The notes beneath the pieces are model-generated. The model had not been told where the DNA came from and searched no databases. It saw only the letters and a list, made by a program, of their open reading frames with translations. Position numbers and translations under genes: made by a program. 32,360 nucleotides of DNA, taken from a bacterium (lineage in GTDB: Bacteria > UBP6 > UBA1177 > JAKLFG01). Below are positions 24,777-31,960 of this stretch, piece after piece. Every line of letters starts with the position of its first letter. Position 1 is the first letter of the stretch. The stretch is from assembly GCA_022711315.1 (NCBI GenBank), contig JAKLFG010000027.1, forward strand, positions 1 to 32,360, in the 5' to 3' direction.

Positions 24777-25614
24777 ACTTTACCTGTATCATCCCGTCTT
24801 CCGTCAGACCTTTGCCGTGTTCGCCTTCCTGCTGGGCATGATGGTTGGTAGCTTCCTTAACGTCTGCATCTACCGCATCCCGGCGGGCAAATCCATCGTC
24901 TATCCGCCGAGCGGCTGTCCCCTGTGCGGCCACGCCATCCGCTGGTACGAGAACATCCCGGTCCTGTCATGGCTCGCTCTGCGCGGCCGCTGTTCCGGTT
25001 GCAAGGCGCCCATATCGATTCAATACCCGCTGGTCGAGCTGCTGACCGGGTTCCTTTTTCTGATGGCCTACATCGAATGGAATCTCTCGATAGATCTTCC
25101 GTTCATCTTCATCTATCTGGCGCTCCTTATCGTCATCGCGGGCATCGACATCAAGTCGCAGATCGTTCCGCACGTGCTGACCATCCCGGGGATCGCGTGC
25201 GGTCTGCTCTATGCCTATCTGGCCCCCGGGCACAGTTTTCTGTATGCCGTGGCGGGGCTTTTCATCGGCGGCGGCGCCTTATTGTTGGTGATCGTGACCT
25301 TCTATCTGGTGACCAAGAAGATCGGGATGGGAGGCGGCGATGTGATGATACTCGCCATGATCGGCAGTTATGTCGGCCCGACGAAACTTGCGCCGGTCCT
25401 CTTTATCGCGTCGCTGGGCGGTATCCTTTTCTTCTTTGCGATGCGTCTATTGTCCGGTAAACGCCGGATCGCCGGATCGATCACGGCCGACGATATCAAA
25501 GGCTCCGAGCATGACCTCGACCGGGTCATCTACTTTGGTCCCTTTCTGGCGCTCGGCGGAGCGATCATGCTGTTCGTCAGTGACGATACGATCATACGGT
25601 TACTGACCTTCTGA
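24769..25614 (+). CDS. pilD: Prepilin leader peptidase/N-methyltransferase PilD
   Basis: Inner-membrane aspartic protease that cleaves and N-methylates type IV prepilins. The 281-residue protein starts MPELYLYHPVFR; FLLGMMVGSFLNVCIYRIP is diagnostic, as are the paired cysteines CPLC and CSGC around RWYENIPVLSWLALRGR. The two catalytic aspartates are in IAGIDIKSQIVP and in the GxGD-type motif GMGGGDVMIL. Seven to eight hydrophobic segments follow. An ATG three codons earlier (24760) is possible, but AAGGA eight bases before 24769 favours the shorter form. It overlaps the end of pilR by eight bases. Confidence 0.95.
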   Translation: MPELYLYHPVFRQTFAVFAFLLGMMVGSFLNVCIYRIPAGKSIVYPPSGCPLCGHAIRWYENIPVLSWLALRGRCSGCKAPISIQYPLVELLTGFLFLMAYIEWNLSIDLPFIFIYLALLIVIAGIDIKSQIVPHVLTIPGIACGLLYAYLAPGHSFLYAVAGLFIGGGALLLVIVTFYLVTKKIGMGGGDVMILAMIGSYVGPTKLAPVLFIASLGGILFFFAMRLLSGKRRIAGSITADDIKGSEHDLDRVIYFGPFLALGGAIMLFVSDDTIIRLLTF

Positions 25615-25621
25615 GGAGACG

Positions 25622-26896
25622 ATGGACCAGAAAGAACGCGCACTTCGTTATCACCGCGAACCGTTCCCGGGTAAGATAGGTGTCTCTCCCACCAAGCCGT
25701 GTGTCACGCAGGACGATCTTTCGCTTGCCTATACCCCCGGTGTTGCGTGGCCCTGCCGAGTGATAGCTGATAACCCCGATGCGGTCTACGACTACACCGG
25801 GCGGGGTAATCTCGTTGCCGTGATATCGGATGGGAGCGCAGTACTGGGTTTGGGCGATATCGGCGCGCTCGCCGCCAAGCCGGTCATGGAGGGGAAGGCG
25901 CTCCTGTTCAAGCGGTTCGCCGGTATCGACGCGGTCGATCTGGAACTCGCCGAGCGCGACATAGAGCGTATCGTCGATATCGTCGCGGCGCTCGAGCCGT
26001 CGTTCGGCGGCATCAATCTCGAGGATTTCAATTCACCGCGCTGTTTCGCCATCGAGGAGAAACTGAAGGCGCGGATGGCGATACCGGTCTTCCACGACGA
26101 TCAGCACGGGACGGCGGTCATCGCCGGAGCGGCGATACTCAACGGCCTCGATATCGTCGGCAAGAAGATCGGCGATGTCCGCGTCGCGATGAGCGGCGCC
26201 GGTGCGGCTGGGGTCGCCATCGCGCGGCACCTTATCCATCTCGGGATGAACCCCGAACAGATACACTGCAGTGACAAGGACGGTGTCCTGTACGAAGGGC
26301 GCGTCGAACGGGTGAGCCCGTGGCACGACTTCCTTTTCCGCAGGACCAACGCACGGAAACTCGCCGATATCATGCGCGGCGCCGATATCTTCATCGGGGT
26401 GAGCGTTAAAGGACTCGTCGACGAGGCGATGCTCCGTTCGATGGCGAAGAGTCCGCTCGTTTTCCCCATGGCCAACCCCGATCCCGAGGTCTCCTTTGAA
26501 ACGATAGCGACCGTCCGGCCCGATGCCATCGCCGGCACCGGCCGCAGCGATCTTCCCAATCAGGTGAACAATGTTCTCGGCTTCCCCGCCATATTCCGCG
26601 GCGCGCTCGATGTCCGGGCCCGTGCCATCACCGACGGCATGAAGATAGCCGCCTCGCACGCTCTTGCCCGGATCGCCCGTCTGCCGGTCACCGACGCGGT
26701 GTTTACCGCCTACGGCCTTAAAACGCTGTCTTTCGGTCCCGGTTACCTGATACCCAAACCGTTCGATCTGCGTGTGCTCGTCGAAGAGGCATGTGCCGTG
26801 GCCGAAACGGCGGTGAAAGAGGGGATCGCCGGTATCGCGTCGTTCGATGCGGCGGCCTACCGTCGGTCGCTCGAAGATAGATTTCTGAAGGGATGA
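25622..26896 (+). CDS. Malic enzyme, short form (malate to pyruvate)
   Basis: Oxidative decarboxylation of malate to pyruvate with NAD(P). 424 residues, the size of the YtsJ-like short malic enzymes; it lacks the C-terminal phosphotransacetylase domain of long MaeB. Seen are [12 protein letters not shown], the [11 protein letters not shown] metal/substrate segment, [44 protein letters not shown] and a Rossmann motif [18 protein letters not shown] sits just before the ATG, seven bases after pilD. It is unrelated to pili in function and probably shares the operon by position. Cofactor preference cannot be told with confidence. Confidence 0.95.
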   Translation: MDQKERALRYHREPFPGKIGVSPTKPCVTQDDLSLAYTPGVAWPCRVIADNPDAVYDYTGRGNLVAVISDGSAVLGLGDIGALAAKPVMEGKALLFKRFAGIDAVDLELAERDIERIVDIVAALEPSFGGINLEDFNSPRCFAIEEKLKARMAIPVFHDDQHGTAVIAGAAILNGLDIVGKKIGDVRVAMSGAGAAGVAIARHLIHLGMNPEQIHCSDKDGVLYEGRVERVSPWHDFLFRRTNARKLADIMRGADIFIGVSVKGLVDEAMLRSMAKSPLVFPMANPDPEVSFETIATVRPDAIAGTGRSDLPNQVNNVLGFPAIFRGALDVRARAITDGMKIAASHALARIARLPVTDAVFTAYGLKTLSFGPGYLIPKPFDLRVLVEEACAVAETAVKEGIAGIASFDAAAYRRSLEDRFLKG

Positions 26897-26901
26897 ATGC
26901 C

Positions 26902-27417
26902 ATGGTAAGTGGGATGCTGCAGGTCTACACCGGCAACGGCAAGGGGAAGACGACCGCCGCCATCGGCCTTGCGGTACGCGCTCTCGGCGCCGGGAAGAAG
27001 GTCTTCATCGCTCAGTTCGTCAAAGGGATGCGCTACAGCGAACTCAACCTGCTTGAAAAGCTCGACGGCCTTGAGTTGCGCCGCTACGGCCGCGACTGCT
27101 TCATCGTGAAGTCGCCGGAGCAGGCCGACATCGACCTTGCGCGGCAAGGGCTCGCCGAGGTGACTGCCATCCTGAAAAAAGGCGCACACGATCTGGTGAT
27201 ACTCGACGAAGCATCCATCGCGCTGTATTATAACCTCTTCTCGCTCGATGAACTACTCGCCGCCATTGGAGGCCGTGCGCCGCAGGTCGAGGTGGTCGTC
27301 ACCGGCCGCTACGCGCCGCAGGGACTCATCGACGCGGCCGATCTGGTCACCGAGATGCGCGAGGAGAAACACTACTACACCAAGGGCATTCAAGCCCGCG
27401 AAGGGATCGAGAAGTGA
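26902..27417 (+). CDS. cobO: Corrinoid adenosyltransferase (CobO/CobA family)
   Basis: Transfers the adenosyl group of ATP to cob(I)alamin in cobalamin synthesis or salvage. 171 residues with the P-loop TGNGKGKTTAAIGLA at the N-terminus, IAQFVKG, LVILDEASIALYYNLF, VVVTGRYAP and ADLVTEM, all CobA/CobO hallmarks. Two starts are possible: an ATG at 26893 that overlaps the malic enzyme stop as ATGA, or the one chosen, with AAGGG nine bases upstream. It implies B12-dependent metabolism in the organism; no other cobalamin gene is in the window. Confidence 0.94.
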   Translation: MVSGMLQVYTGNGKGKTTAAIGLAVRALGAGKKVFIAQFVKGMRYSELNLLEKLDGLELRRYGRDCFIVKSPEQADIDLARQGLAEVTAILKKGAHDLVILDEASIALYYNLFSLDELLAAIGGRAPQVEVVVTGRYAPQGLIDAADLVTEMREEKHYYTKGIQAREGIEK

Positions 27418-27481
27418 TCCGCGCAATGAATAAAGAAAAAGCGGGGATATCCGGCGCTGTGATGTTTGTCGGAGGTATGAG

Positions 27482-27784
27482 ATGATCCGTCATGTGGTGA
27501 TGTGGACGCTGTTCGAGTCGGCCGACGGTCATGACCGCGCCGCCAACGCGGTGCGGGCGAAGGAACGGCTTCTTGCATTGAAAGAGAAGATACCGGTCGT
27601 CCGGTCGCTCGAAGTGGGCGTCGATGTGCTCCGGTCGGAGCGCTCCTACGATCTCTGCCTCATCGCGACCTTCGAAACGCTCGCCGATCTCACGTTCTAT
27701 AACGACCATCCGGCACATCGGGAGATCGTCGAATTCATGAAGAAGGTGCGCGAAAAGGCTATATCGGTCGATTTCGAGGCGTGA
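27482..27784 (+). CDS. Dabb-family stress-responsive alpha/beta-barrel protein
   Basis: 100-residue protein with the dimeric A/B barrel (Dabb) signature: N-terminal MIRHVVMWTLFE, a central LEVGVDVLRSERSYDLCLIATFE and YNDHPAHREIVEF. The family is widespread and mostly of unknown role in bacteria; in plants, members are stress-induced or act as cyclases. GGAGG precedes the ATG. It follows cobO after 64 bases with no clear promoter between them, so it is probably the last gene of the pil-led run. Confidence 0.9.
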   Translation: MIRHVVMWTLFESADGHDRAANAVRAKERLLALKEKIPVVRSLEVGVDVLRSERSYDLCLIATFETLADLTFYNDHPAHREIVEFMKKVREKAISVDFEA

Positions 27785-27802
27785 TCCTTTTCCCGGAATT
27801 CC

Positions 27803-27830
27803 TTGCTTCCCGTTGCCGGCGGGGTAGTAT
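27803..27830 (+). promoter_or_regulatory. Promoter of the two small membrane protein genes
   Basis: TTGCTT, 16 bases, TAGTAT. The spacer contains the palindrome GCCGGC followed by a G run, as in the module at 31961. The start point would fall around 27837, which makes an ATG at 27837 nearly leaderless and supports the ATG at 27864 for the first gene. Confidence 0.55.
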
Positions 27831-27863
27831 CGCACCATGATCGGTATGTTGCACGAGGTAGCA

Positions 27864-28046
27864 ATGAGAAGATACGCGCCGTTCCTGTTCACCATTCTTT
27901 TTTCCGCCCTGCTCTTGGCGGCGCCCGAGCGGTTCGATACTCCGCAGTCGCAACTGTGGCTCATCGCCAAGACCTTCCTCAAGCTGGCCGTCATAGCGGC
28001 ACTGGTGGTCGGCATCATCATTTGGTACAAGAAGAACAAGCCGTAA
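27864..28046 (+). CDS. Small membrane protein, unknown function
   Basis: 60 residues from the ATG preceded by GAGGTA; an in-frame ATG at 27837 lies at the predicted transcription start and lacks a ribosome binding site. The N-terminus is a hydrophobic helix or signal peptide (about 5-20, ending LLLAAPE), a second helix spans about 33-54, and the C-terminus is Lys-rich (WYKKNKP), which suggests it faces the cytoplasm. I do not recognise the family. It sits 16 bases before another small membrane protein gene. Confidence 0.6.
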   Translation: MRRYAPFLFTILFSALLLAAPERFDTPQSQLWLIAKTFLKLAVIAALVVGIIIWYKKNKP

Positions 28047-28062
28047 AATCCCTGAGGTCTCT

Positions 28063-28290
28063 ATGCTTGAACTGTTCGACATCAGCGTGGCGTGGATGCT
28101 GTGGAGCGTCGTGTTCAGCGCAGTGGGATTAGGCTATTTCGTCTATGGGCGCCGTCAGAAGATACCGCTGTTCAAGTGGGCGGGGGTCGCTCTGCTCATC
28201 TATCCCATCGCCGTTTCCGATACCTATGTGCTGGTCATCATCGGCGCGGCGCTCACGGCGCTCCCGTTCATCTTCAAGCCACAGGGATAG
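28063..28290 (+). CDS. Small membrane protein (75 aa), conserved but uncharacterised
   Basis: Three hydrophobic segments (about 8-27, 37-52 and 55-70), with the positively charged loop YGRRQKIPLFKW between the first two. The pattern W-S-V-x-F-x-A-x-G-x-G-Y-F-V-Y-G-R-R-Q resembles short proteins loosely annotated as amino acid transport related in proteobacterial genomes; no transport role is demonstrated by the sequence. GAGG six bases upstream fits the ATG. Probably cotranscribed with the preceding small gene. Confidence 0.75.
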   Translation: MLELFDISVAWMLWSVVFSAVGLGYFVYGRRQKIPLFKWAGVALLIYPIAVSDTYVLVIIGAALTALPFIFKPQG

Positions 28291-28314
28291 CTGCCTACAT
28301 TAGTATAAGGTAGC
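28290..28314. terminator. Weak hairpin between convergent genes
   Basis: GCTGCCT pairs with AGGTAGC (seven pairs, one G-U) around an 11-base loop in the 25-base gap between convergent genes. No T-run follows on either strand, so intrinsic termination is uncertain. Confidence 0.3.
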
Positions 28315-28315
28315 G

Positions 28316-28870
28316 TCAGTCGGCGGTGCGGCGATTAAAGATGCGGCTGTATGTCTGGCCTTCGTAGCGGTGGTCGCGCAGCAGGGTGTCGGTCTCGGGC
28401 TGATAGGTGTAGGTGAAGCAGCTTCCCTGATCGCAACCGCCGTTCTCCGGGGTCCCGAAAACGGGGTGACTGTCGGCCGGGACGATGGTGACGCCGCCGG
28501 AATCGGCATCACAGCAGAAACGGACGTCGAAGATACAACGTCCTTCCCCATCGATGTCATAGGACAAGGTCAATACGATGTCGGAATTGTTCCAGTCGTG
28601 GTGATATACCCACTCTTGGGCATCCGGCATTTTTTTGGCCAGTTTTTTGATCTCGGGCGGACAGGTGTCGGTGATCGGGTCGTCGGGTTCTTCGATCTCA
28701 TCTGGTTCGGGTGTCCGGTCAATTCCTTCGAGCCCGTCATCAGGGGTTATCTCGTTGCTGTCGGGATTAGGGCAACTGTAAGGTGTGAATGAGTCAGATC
28801 CCGCGTCCTGTTCGCCGCAGGCGACGAGCAGCAACAAAAGTCCCGAAAGGATCAATACTTGTTCACGCAT
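28316..28870 (-). CDS. Lipoprotein of unknown function
   Basis: 184 residues with a clear lipoprotein signal peptide (lipobox LVAC, lipidated Cys18). A 45-residue acidic, Pro-rich linker (rich in Asp, Glu, Pro, Thr) separates the anchor from a small cysteine-containing domain: CPPEIKKLAKKMPDAQEW, then VLTLSYDIDGEGRCIFDVRFCCDADSGG and CDQGSCFTYTYQ. Eight cysteines lie beyond the lipobox, so disulfides are likely outside the cytoplasm. GAGGAG is six bases before the ATG. No family is recognised. It is divergent from the small lipoprotein gene at 29087; I saw no convincing promoter for it in the shared 216-base gap. Confidence 0.75.
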   Translation of the reverse strand: MREQVLILSGLLLLLVACGEQDAGSDSFTPYSCPNPDSNEITPDDGLEGIDRTPEPDEIEEPDDPITDTCPPEIKKLAKKMPDAQEWVYHHDWNNSDIVLTLSYDIDGEGRCIFDVRFCCDADSGGVTIVPADSHPVFGTPENGGCDQGSCFTYTYQPETDTLLRDHRYEGQTYSRIFNRRTAD

Positions 28871-28958
28871 GTCGAGCTCCTCGGTATGTCAGATAAGCAG
28901 TTACCCTACAATAGACCGGAAACAACCTGCAAATGTTCTTGTCGCGCCAAAAAATTTC

Positions 28959-28987
28959 TTGATTCACCGTTCGGGTGGGGGTATTAT
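28959..28987 (+). promoter_or_regulatory. Promoter module copy 1 (before lipoprotein gene at 29087)
   Basis: TTGATT, exactly 17 bases, TATTAT. The 32 bases 28953-28984 match 29491-29522 with one mismatch, a T/C in the G-rich spacer. The spacer contains CCGTTCGG, a short inverted repeat, and ends in five G residues against the -10. About 93 bases of leader precede the gene. Confidence 0.7.
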
Positions 28988-29086
28988 CGCCACAGGAACG
29001 AAAGACGGTTGCCGCGAACACTAAAGGTGGTCGAGTGGAGGTGATTTTTGAGTAAATATAGAGGTGCTCCCTAGGAGGTTTTCCCC

Positions 29087-29467
29087 ATGAGATTCGTGGT
29101 CGCGTTCCTGCTGTTGGCGTTCTGTGCGTGCGATGAGCAGGAGATCATTGAGGTGCGTCTCGCCAACAAGGAACAACTGGCCGGGCAGAACATGGAGATC
29201 CGCCTCGATCGATGCCTTGATGATGCATGGATCGGCCAGACGATCCCGGAGTCTCAGGCGGGAAAGGTGCTTGCTTTTGAAGCCGTTACCGACTGGTTCG
29301 AGATATGTCCCGGTGCGATCCGCTGCGCGGGTTCCGTTACGCTGTATGTCACTTACCGTCCCGACGGTGCATCGGATGCGTGGAGCGAGCCGCGCAAGAT
29401 ATCGGTGTCCTTCGATGAGATGAGGCCGGGCGACCGACGGGATCTCGTTCTGAGCGACGATCTGTAG
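29087..29467 (+). CDS. Small secreted protein, probable lipoprotein
   Basis: 126 residues. The first 15 are hydrophobic and end in FCACDEQ, giving possible lipobox cysteines at 13 or 15; the second is better placed (FCAC, Ala at -1). The remainder is a predicted all-beta domain (EVRLANKEQL, MEIRLDRCL, VTLYVTYRPDG, KISVSFDEM) with three more cysteines, and no family is recognised. AGGAGG lies eight bases before the ATG, and the repeated promoter module sits upstream. Confidence 0.72.
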   Translation: MRFVVAFLLLAFCACDEQEIIEVRLANKEQLAGQNMEIRLDRCLDDAWIGQTIPESQAGKVLAFEAVTDWFEICPGAIRCAGSVTLYVTYRPDGASDAWSEPRKISVSFDEMRPGDRRDLVLSDDL

Positions 29468-29496
29468 TGCCCCGATATCATCGACGGAGGAATTTC

Positions 29497-29525
29497 TTGA
29501 TTCACCGTTCGGGCGGGGGTATCTT
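29497..29525 (+). promoter_or_regulatory. Promoter module copy 2 (orphan)
   Basis: TTGATT, exactly 17 bases, TATCTT. It is near-identical to copy 1, and like copy 3 at 31961 it is followed by GGAGGCTGTC. No complete gene follows on the plus strand: it leads into the gene stub at 29551 and then the 3' end of a minus-strand gene. If active, it would make an antisense transcript of that gene. Confidence 0.6.
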
Positions 29526-29550
29526 TGGAGCGTCTTTCAAGGAGGCTGTC

Positions 29551-29580
29551 ATAACCTATTATCCTAAGGTGATCGGCTGA
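29551..29580 (+). pseudogene. 5' stub of a GNAT-type gene, start codon lost
   Basis: After GGAGGCTGTC the frame reads ATA then codons for T-Y-Y-P-K-V-I-G and TGA. The live acetyltransferase gene at 32014 starts M-T-Y-Y-P-K-V-I-G after the same GGAGGCTGTC. Codons 2-9 differ at four positions, all synonymous (TAT/TAC, AAG/AAA, GTG/GTT, GGC/GGG), while ATG has become ATA and codon 10 is a stop. This suggests a paralogue that was once under selection and now survives only as promoter, ribosome binding site and nine codons. The alternative is a chance trace of partial duplication. Confidence 0.7.
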
Positions 29581-29604
29581 ACGATAGTCGGTCGCGCCGT
29601 CCGG

Positions 29605-30828
29605 TCAGTATTGAACACGCGACATGTCGGAACTGGTCGTGTCCACAAAAACCTTCGTCTCGTCAAACAGCTCGCCGCTAACACTCTTCAGCGAAACCCA
29701 ACAATACGCGTTTTCTATGCCAACAGCAAAGTTCGTCGGCAGATCCAGCACTATAGTGCGCATTTCGTTGGGGGCGAGGTAATACGCTCCTGTGACCATC
29801 GGCGGCATGTCGGGAGCATGGGCGCAGTCGTGTACCGTAAGTTCGTAACCCGCCGACACAATGCCCCAATTTACAATATCGACCTTTAGTTTTCCGTGCG
29901 AACTCATCGCCTCGAAGGGAGGATTAAAAGGGATGTCAACAAATCCGATCGCCGCAAACCTTAGTGCCTGAATCTTTGCCAGATCCGTTTCGTGGTACAG
30001 GGTGGTAAAAGCGCCGTCGTTCACCTGCTGAACCAGCATCAGCGCATTACCCATGGCGGTTATCGAATCCTTGAAGGCTAATTTATACTTCACCAGATAA
30101 TCTGCCTCAGCGTTGGGATTCACGGCGATGAGGTCCAGATCTGCGTCGCGCAATTGATTGAGCTGGCGCGCATCTATGATCTCCGCCGCATCGGCCCGCG
30201 GCAACAGCAACCCCTCATAGACCGGCAGCAGCGTCCCGTCCTGTTTGACCGGAACAAAGAGGATGCTCCCCGCCGGCACACCATTCTTTACCGGCACAAG
30301 GTCTTCCCCCAGAATTCTTGTAACTATCGGTTTCTCCCCTGCAGTAAACAATTTTGAGGGCTGATCCGCCGAGAGAGTGTACGAGTAGATCAAAACATTT
30401 TCTTTTGAGATATCTACATTCACCTCATACTCGCGCCGCGCCGCGCCGACATCATAGGCACGATACTCGCCGTAGGGTGATGTGGCGGTGCCGTTCTTTG
30501 CCGCCTGAAAAGAGGAGAGCGCCCGCACCGTGTGCCGGAAGGTGAGCGGCAGAATATCCTTCGGGAGTGTCTTGGTGAAGGTGTGCACAACCGGTTCCTC
30601 AAACAGATCCCCATAGCCCAGATACTCAACTTCAAGGCTGACCGGTTCTCCGTAACGCACCGCAACTTCCCGCATGCTTTTATCTTTGCAGTCTATAGCG
30701 CCATCCTTATTGTCGCAGATAACATTATTCACTCCCCAAGCCGCCGGTGGCTCCTGCGCTACCGCATACTGGGGCAACAGGGAAGAGAGCAGGAAAAAAA
30801 CGGGTGCGGCAAGTATAGGTTTCAGCAT
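29605..30828 (-). CDS. Secreted protein of unknown function, partner of collagen-like lipoprotein
   Basis: 407 residues with a typical signal peptide (about 1-24, cleavage after AVA-Q). The mature part looks beta-rich with no recognised catalytic motif. Cysteines include a pair near the N-terminus (VICDNKDGAIDCKDKS) and two near the C-terminus (VHDCAHAP and AYCWVSL). The C-terminal third (VDIVNWGIVSAGYELTVHDC ... YLAPNEMRTIVLDLP ... CWVSLKSVSGELFDET) resembles an Ig-like or CARDB-like fold, a suggestion only. GGGAGGA precedes the ATG, which lies 11 bases after the collagen-like gene's stop, so the two form an operon. Function is unknown. Confidence 0.78.
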   Translation of the reverse strand: MLKPILAAPVFFLLSSLLPQYAVAQEPPAAWGVNNVICDNKDGAIDCKDKSMREVAVRYGEPVSLEVEYLGYGDLFEEPVVHTFTKTLPKDILPLTFRHTVRALSSFQAAKNGTATSPYGEYRAYDVGAARREYEVNVDISKENVLIYSYTLSADQPSKLFTAGEKPIVTRILGEDLVPVKNGVPAGSILFVPVKQDGTLLPVYEGLLLPRADAAEIIDARQLNQLRDADLDLIAVNPNAEADYLVKYKLAFKDSITAMGNALMLVQQVNDGAFTTLYHETDLAKIQALRFAAIGFVDIPFNPPFEAMSSHGKLKVDIVNWGIVSAGYELTVHDCAHAPDMPPMVTGAYYLAPNEMRTIVLDLPTNFAVGIENAYCWVSLKSVSGELFDETKVFVDTTSSDMSRVQY

Positions 30829-30839
30829 GGCATCCTCCC

Positions 30840-31868
30840 TCAGTTCAATTTGATGAAGACGATGGACGGTGCGTCGGCGCCCGGATCGCCCGTCTCACCC
30901 GGCGAATCGACCGGGAAGAGATCCGATGCGCCGACATTACGCAGCGACACCGTCGCCCCGGCGGGGAGATCGAGCAGCACCGTCGCCGTTATTTCGCCGC
31001 CCCCCGCGACCGACCGCCGCGATGCCGCCTGCGCGACGCCGTTCACCAAGAGCGCGACCGACGCCCAACGTTTCAGACCCATCGGCTTCAACACCGACAG
31101 ATGATAGGTGATATGATAGACGCCCGCCTCGGTCGCCGTGAAGACCTTCTTGTCGGTATCGATGGTCATTCCCTGCATCGGGCCGACCGCGCTCCACGCA
31201 TAGTCGCCGTTCTTCGCGAAGAGGGCGGTTCCCACGCCATAGGCGCTTCCCCAGCCGCCGGTCGCCGAGAGCCCCGGCTCACCCTGATCGCCTTTCTCGC
31301 CTTTCTCTCCCTTTTCGCCGGTATCGCCTTTATCGCCCTTCGCGCCGGTATCGCCCTGCGGTCCGATGCAGTCGAGCGCGTTCCACTCAAGGTCGCTATT
31401 GATATCTTCAAAGGTATCTCCGATGCCGTCGCCGTTAAGGTCCCAGCAGTGAATTCCGTTGAGACCGTCGATACCCGGTAACCCCTGATCGCCGGTGTCA
31501 CCCTTGTCGCCCTTTACGCCGGGAAGGCCTTGATCGCCGGTGTCGCCTTTGTCACCCTGCGATCCCTGAGCCCCGGTGTCGCCCTTCGCGCCGGTGGCCC
31601 CTTTTTCGCCCGGCTGACCGTCGATGCCGTTCACGCCGTGGCAGACGACCTCGCTTTTCAGTATCTCGTCGGCGTCGAGCGCGCCGTTGCCATTCTTGTC
31701 GAACCCGAAGTCGAGCACGACCCCGCCGTTTGGACACTCGTCGATGGTCGCCGCCGCGGTCTGCTTGACCATGACGCTCTGCACGGCGTTGTCTCGCGTA
31801 TCGGCACCCTCCTGACACCCGATGAGGAACAGAAGCGTGAACAGGAGAACGAACGATAACTGTCGCAT
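30840..31868 (-). CDS. Collagen-like (Gly-X-Y) repeat lipoprotein
   Basis: 342-residue lipoprotein (lipobox LIGC, Cys18). A DUF7151-like segment, CPNGGVVLDFGFDKNGNG ... DADE ... VVCHG, leads into 21 consecutive Gly-X-Y triplets, an insert with a calcium-binding-type loop (CWDLNGDGIGDTFEDINSD ... ALDC), 11 more triplets rich in GDT/GEK/GDK, and a C-terminal jelly-roll-like domain of about 130 residues resembling BclA/C1q/TNF trimerisation domains (VFTATEAGVYHITYHLSV, ASVALLVNGVAQA). A trimeric, surface-exposed fibre is the likely structure. The start was placed nine codons inside the longest frame because GGAGG lies seven bases before this ATG and the signal peptide then has normal length. Adhesion or matrix roles are inference. 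Confidence 0.88.
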   Translation of the reverse strand: MRQLSFVLLFTLLFLIGCQEGADTRDNAVQSVMVKQTAAATIDECPNGGVVLDFGFDKNGNGALDADEILKSEVVCHGVNGIDGQPGEKGATGAKGDTGAQGSQGDKGDTGDQGLPGVKGDKGDTGDQGLPGIDGLNGIHCWDLNGDGIGDTFEDINSDLEWNALDCIGPQGDTGAKGDKGDTGEKGEKGEKGDQGEPGLSATGGWGSAYGVGTALFAKNGDYAWSAVGPMQGMTIDTDKKVFTATEAGVYHITYHLSVLKPMGLKRWASVALLVNGVAQAASRRSVAGGGEITATVLLDLPAGATVSLRNVGASDLFPVDSPGETGDPGADAPSIVFIKLN

Positions 31869-31895
31869 GGGAATGCCTCCAAAAAAGGACTGCAC

Positions 31896-31924
31896 ACTAT
31901 ACGGGATTAAGGGCCGCGAGTCAA
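31896..31924 (-). promoter_or_regulatory. Promoter of the collagen-like operon
   Basis: On the minus strand TTGACT, exactly 17 bases, TATAGT, about 28 bases before the start codon. It is close to consensus and divergent from the acetyltransferase promoter 36 bases away. Confidence 0.7.
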
Positions 31925-31960
31925 AATAAGGTCCACGCCGGATCGCCGCGCGAAGATTTC

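Noticed and set aside
29551..29580. A real nine- or ten-codon leader peptide
   Set aside because: The start codon is ATA and no gene follows on the plus strand; similarity to the start of the acetyltransferase gene explains it better as a remnant.
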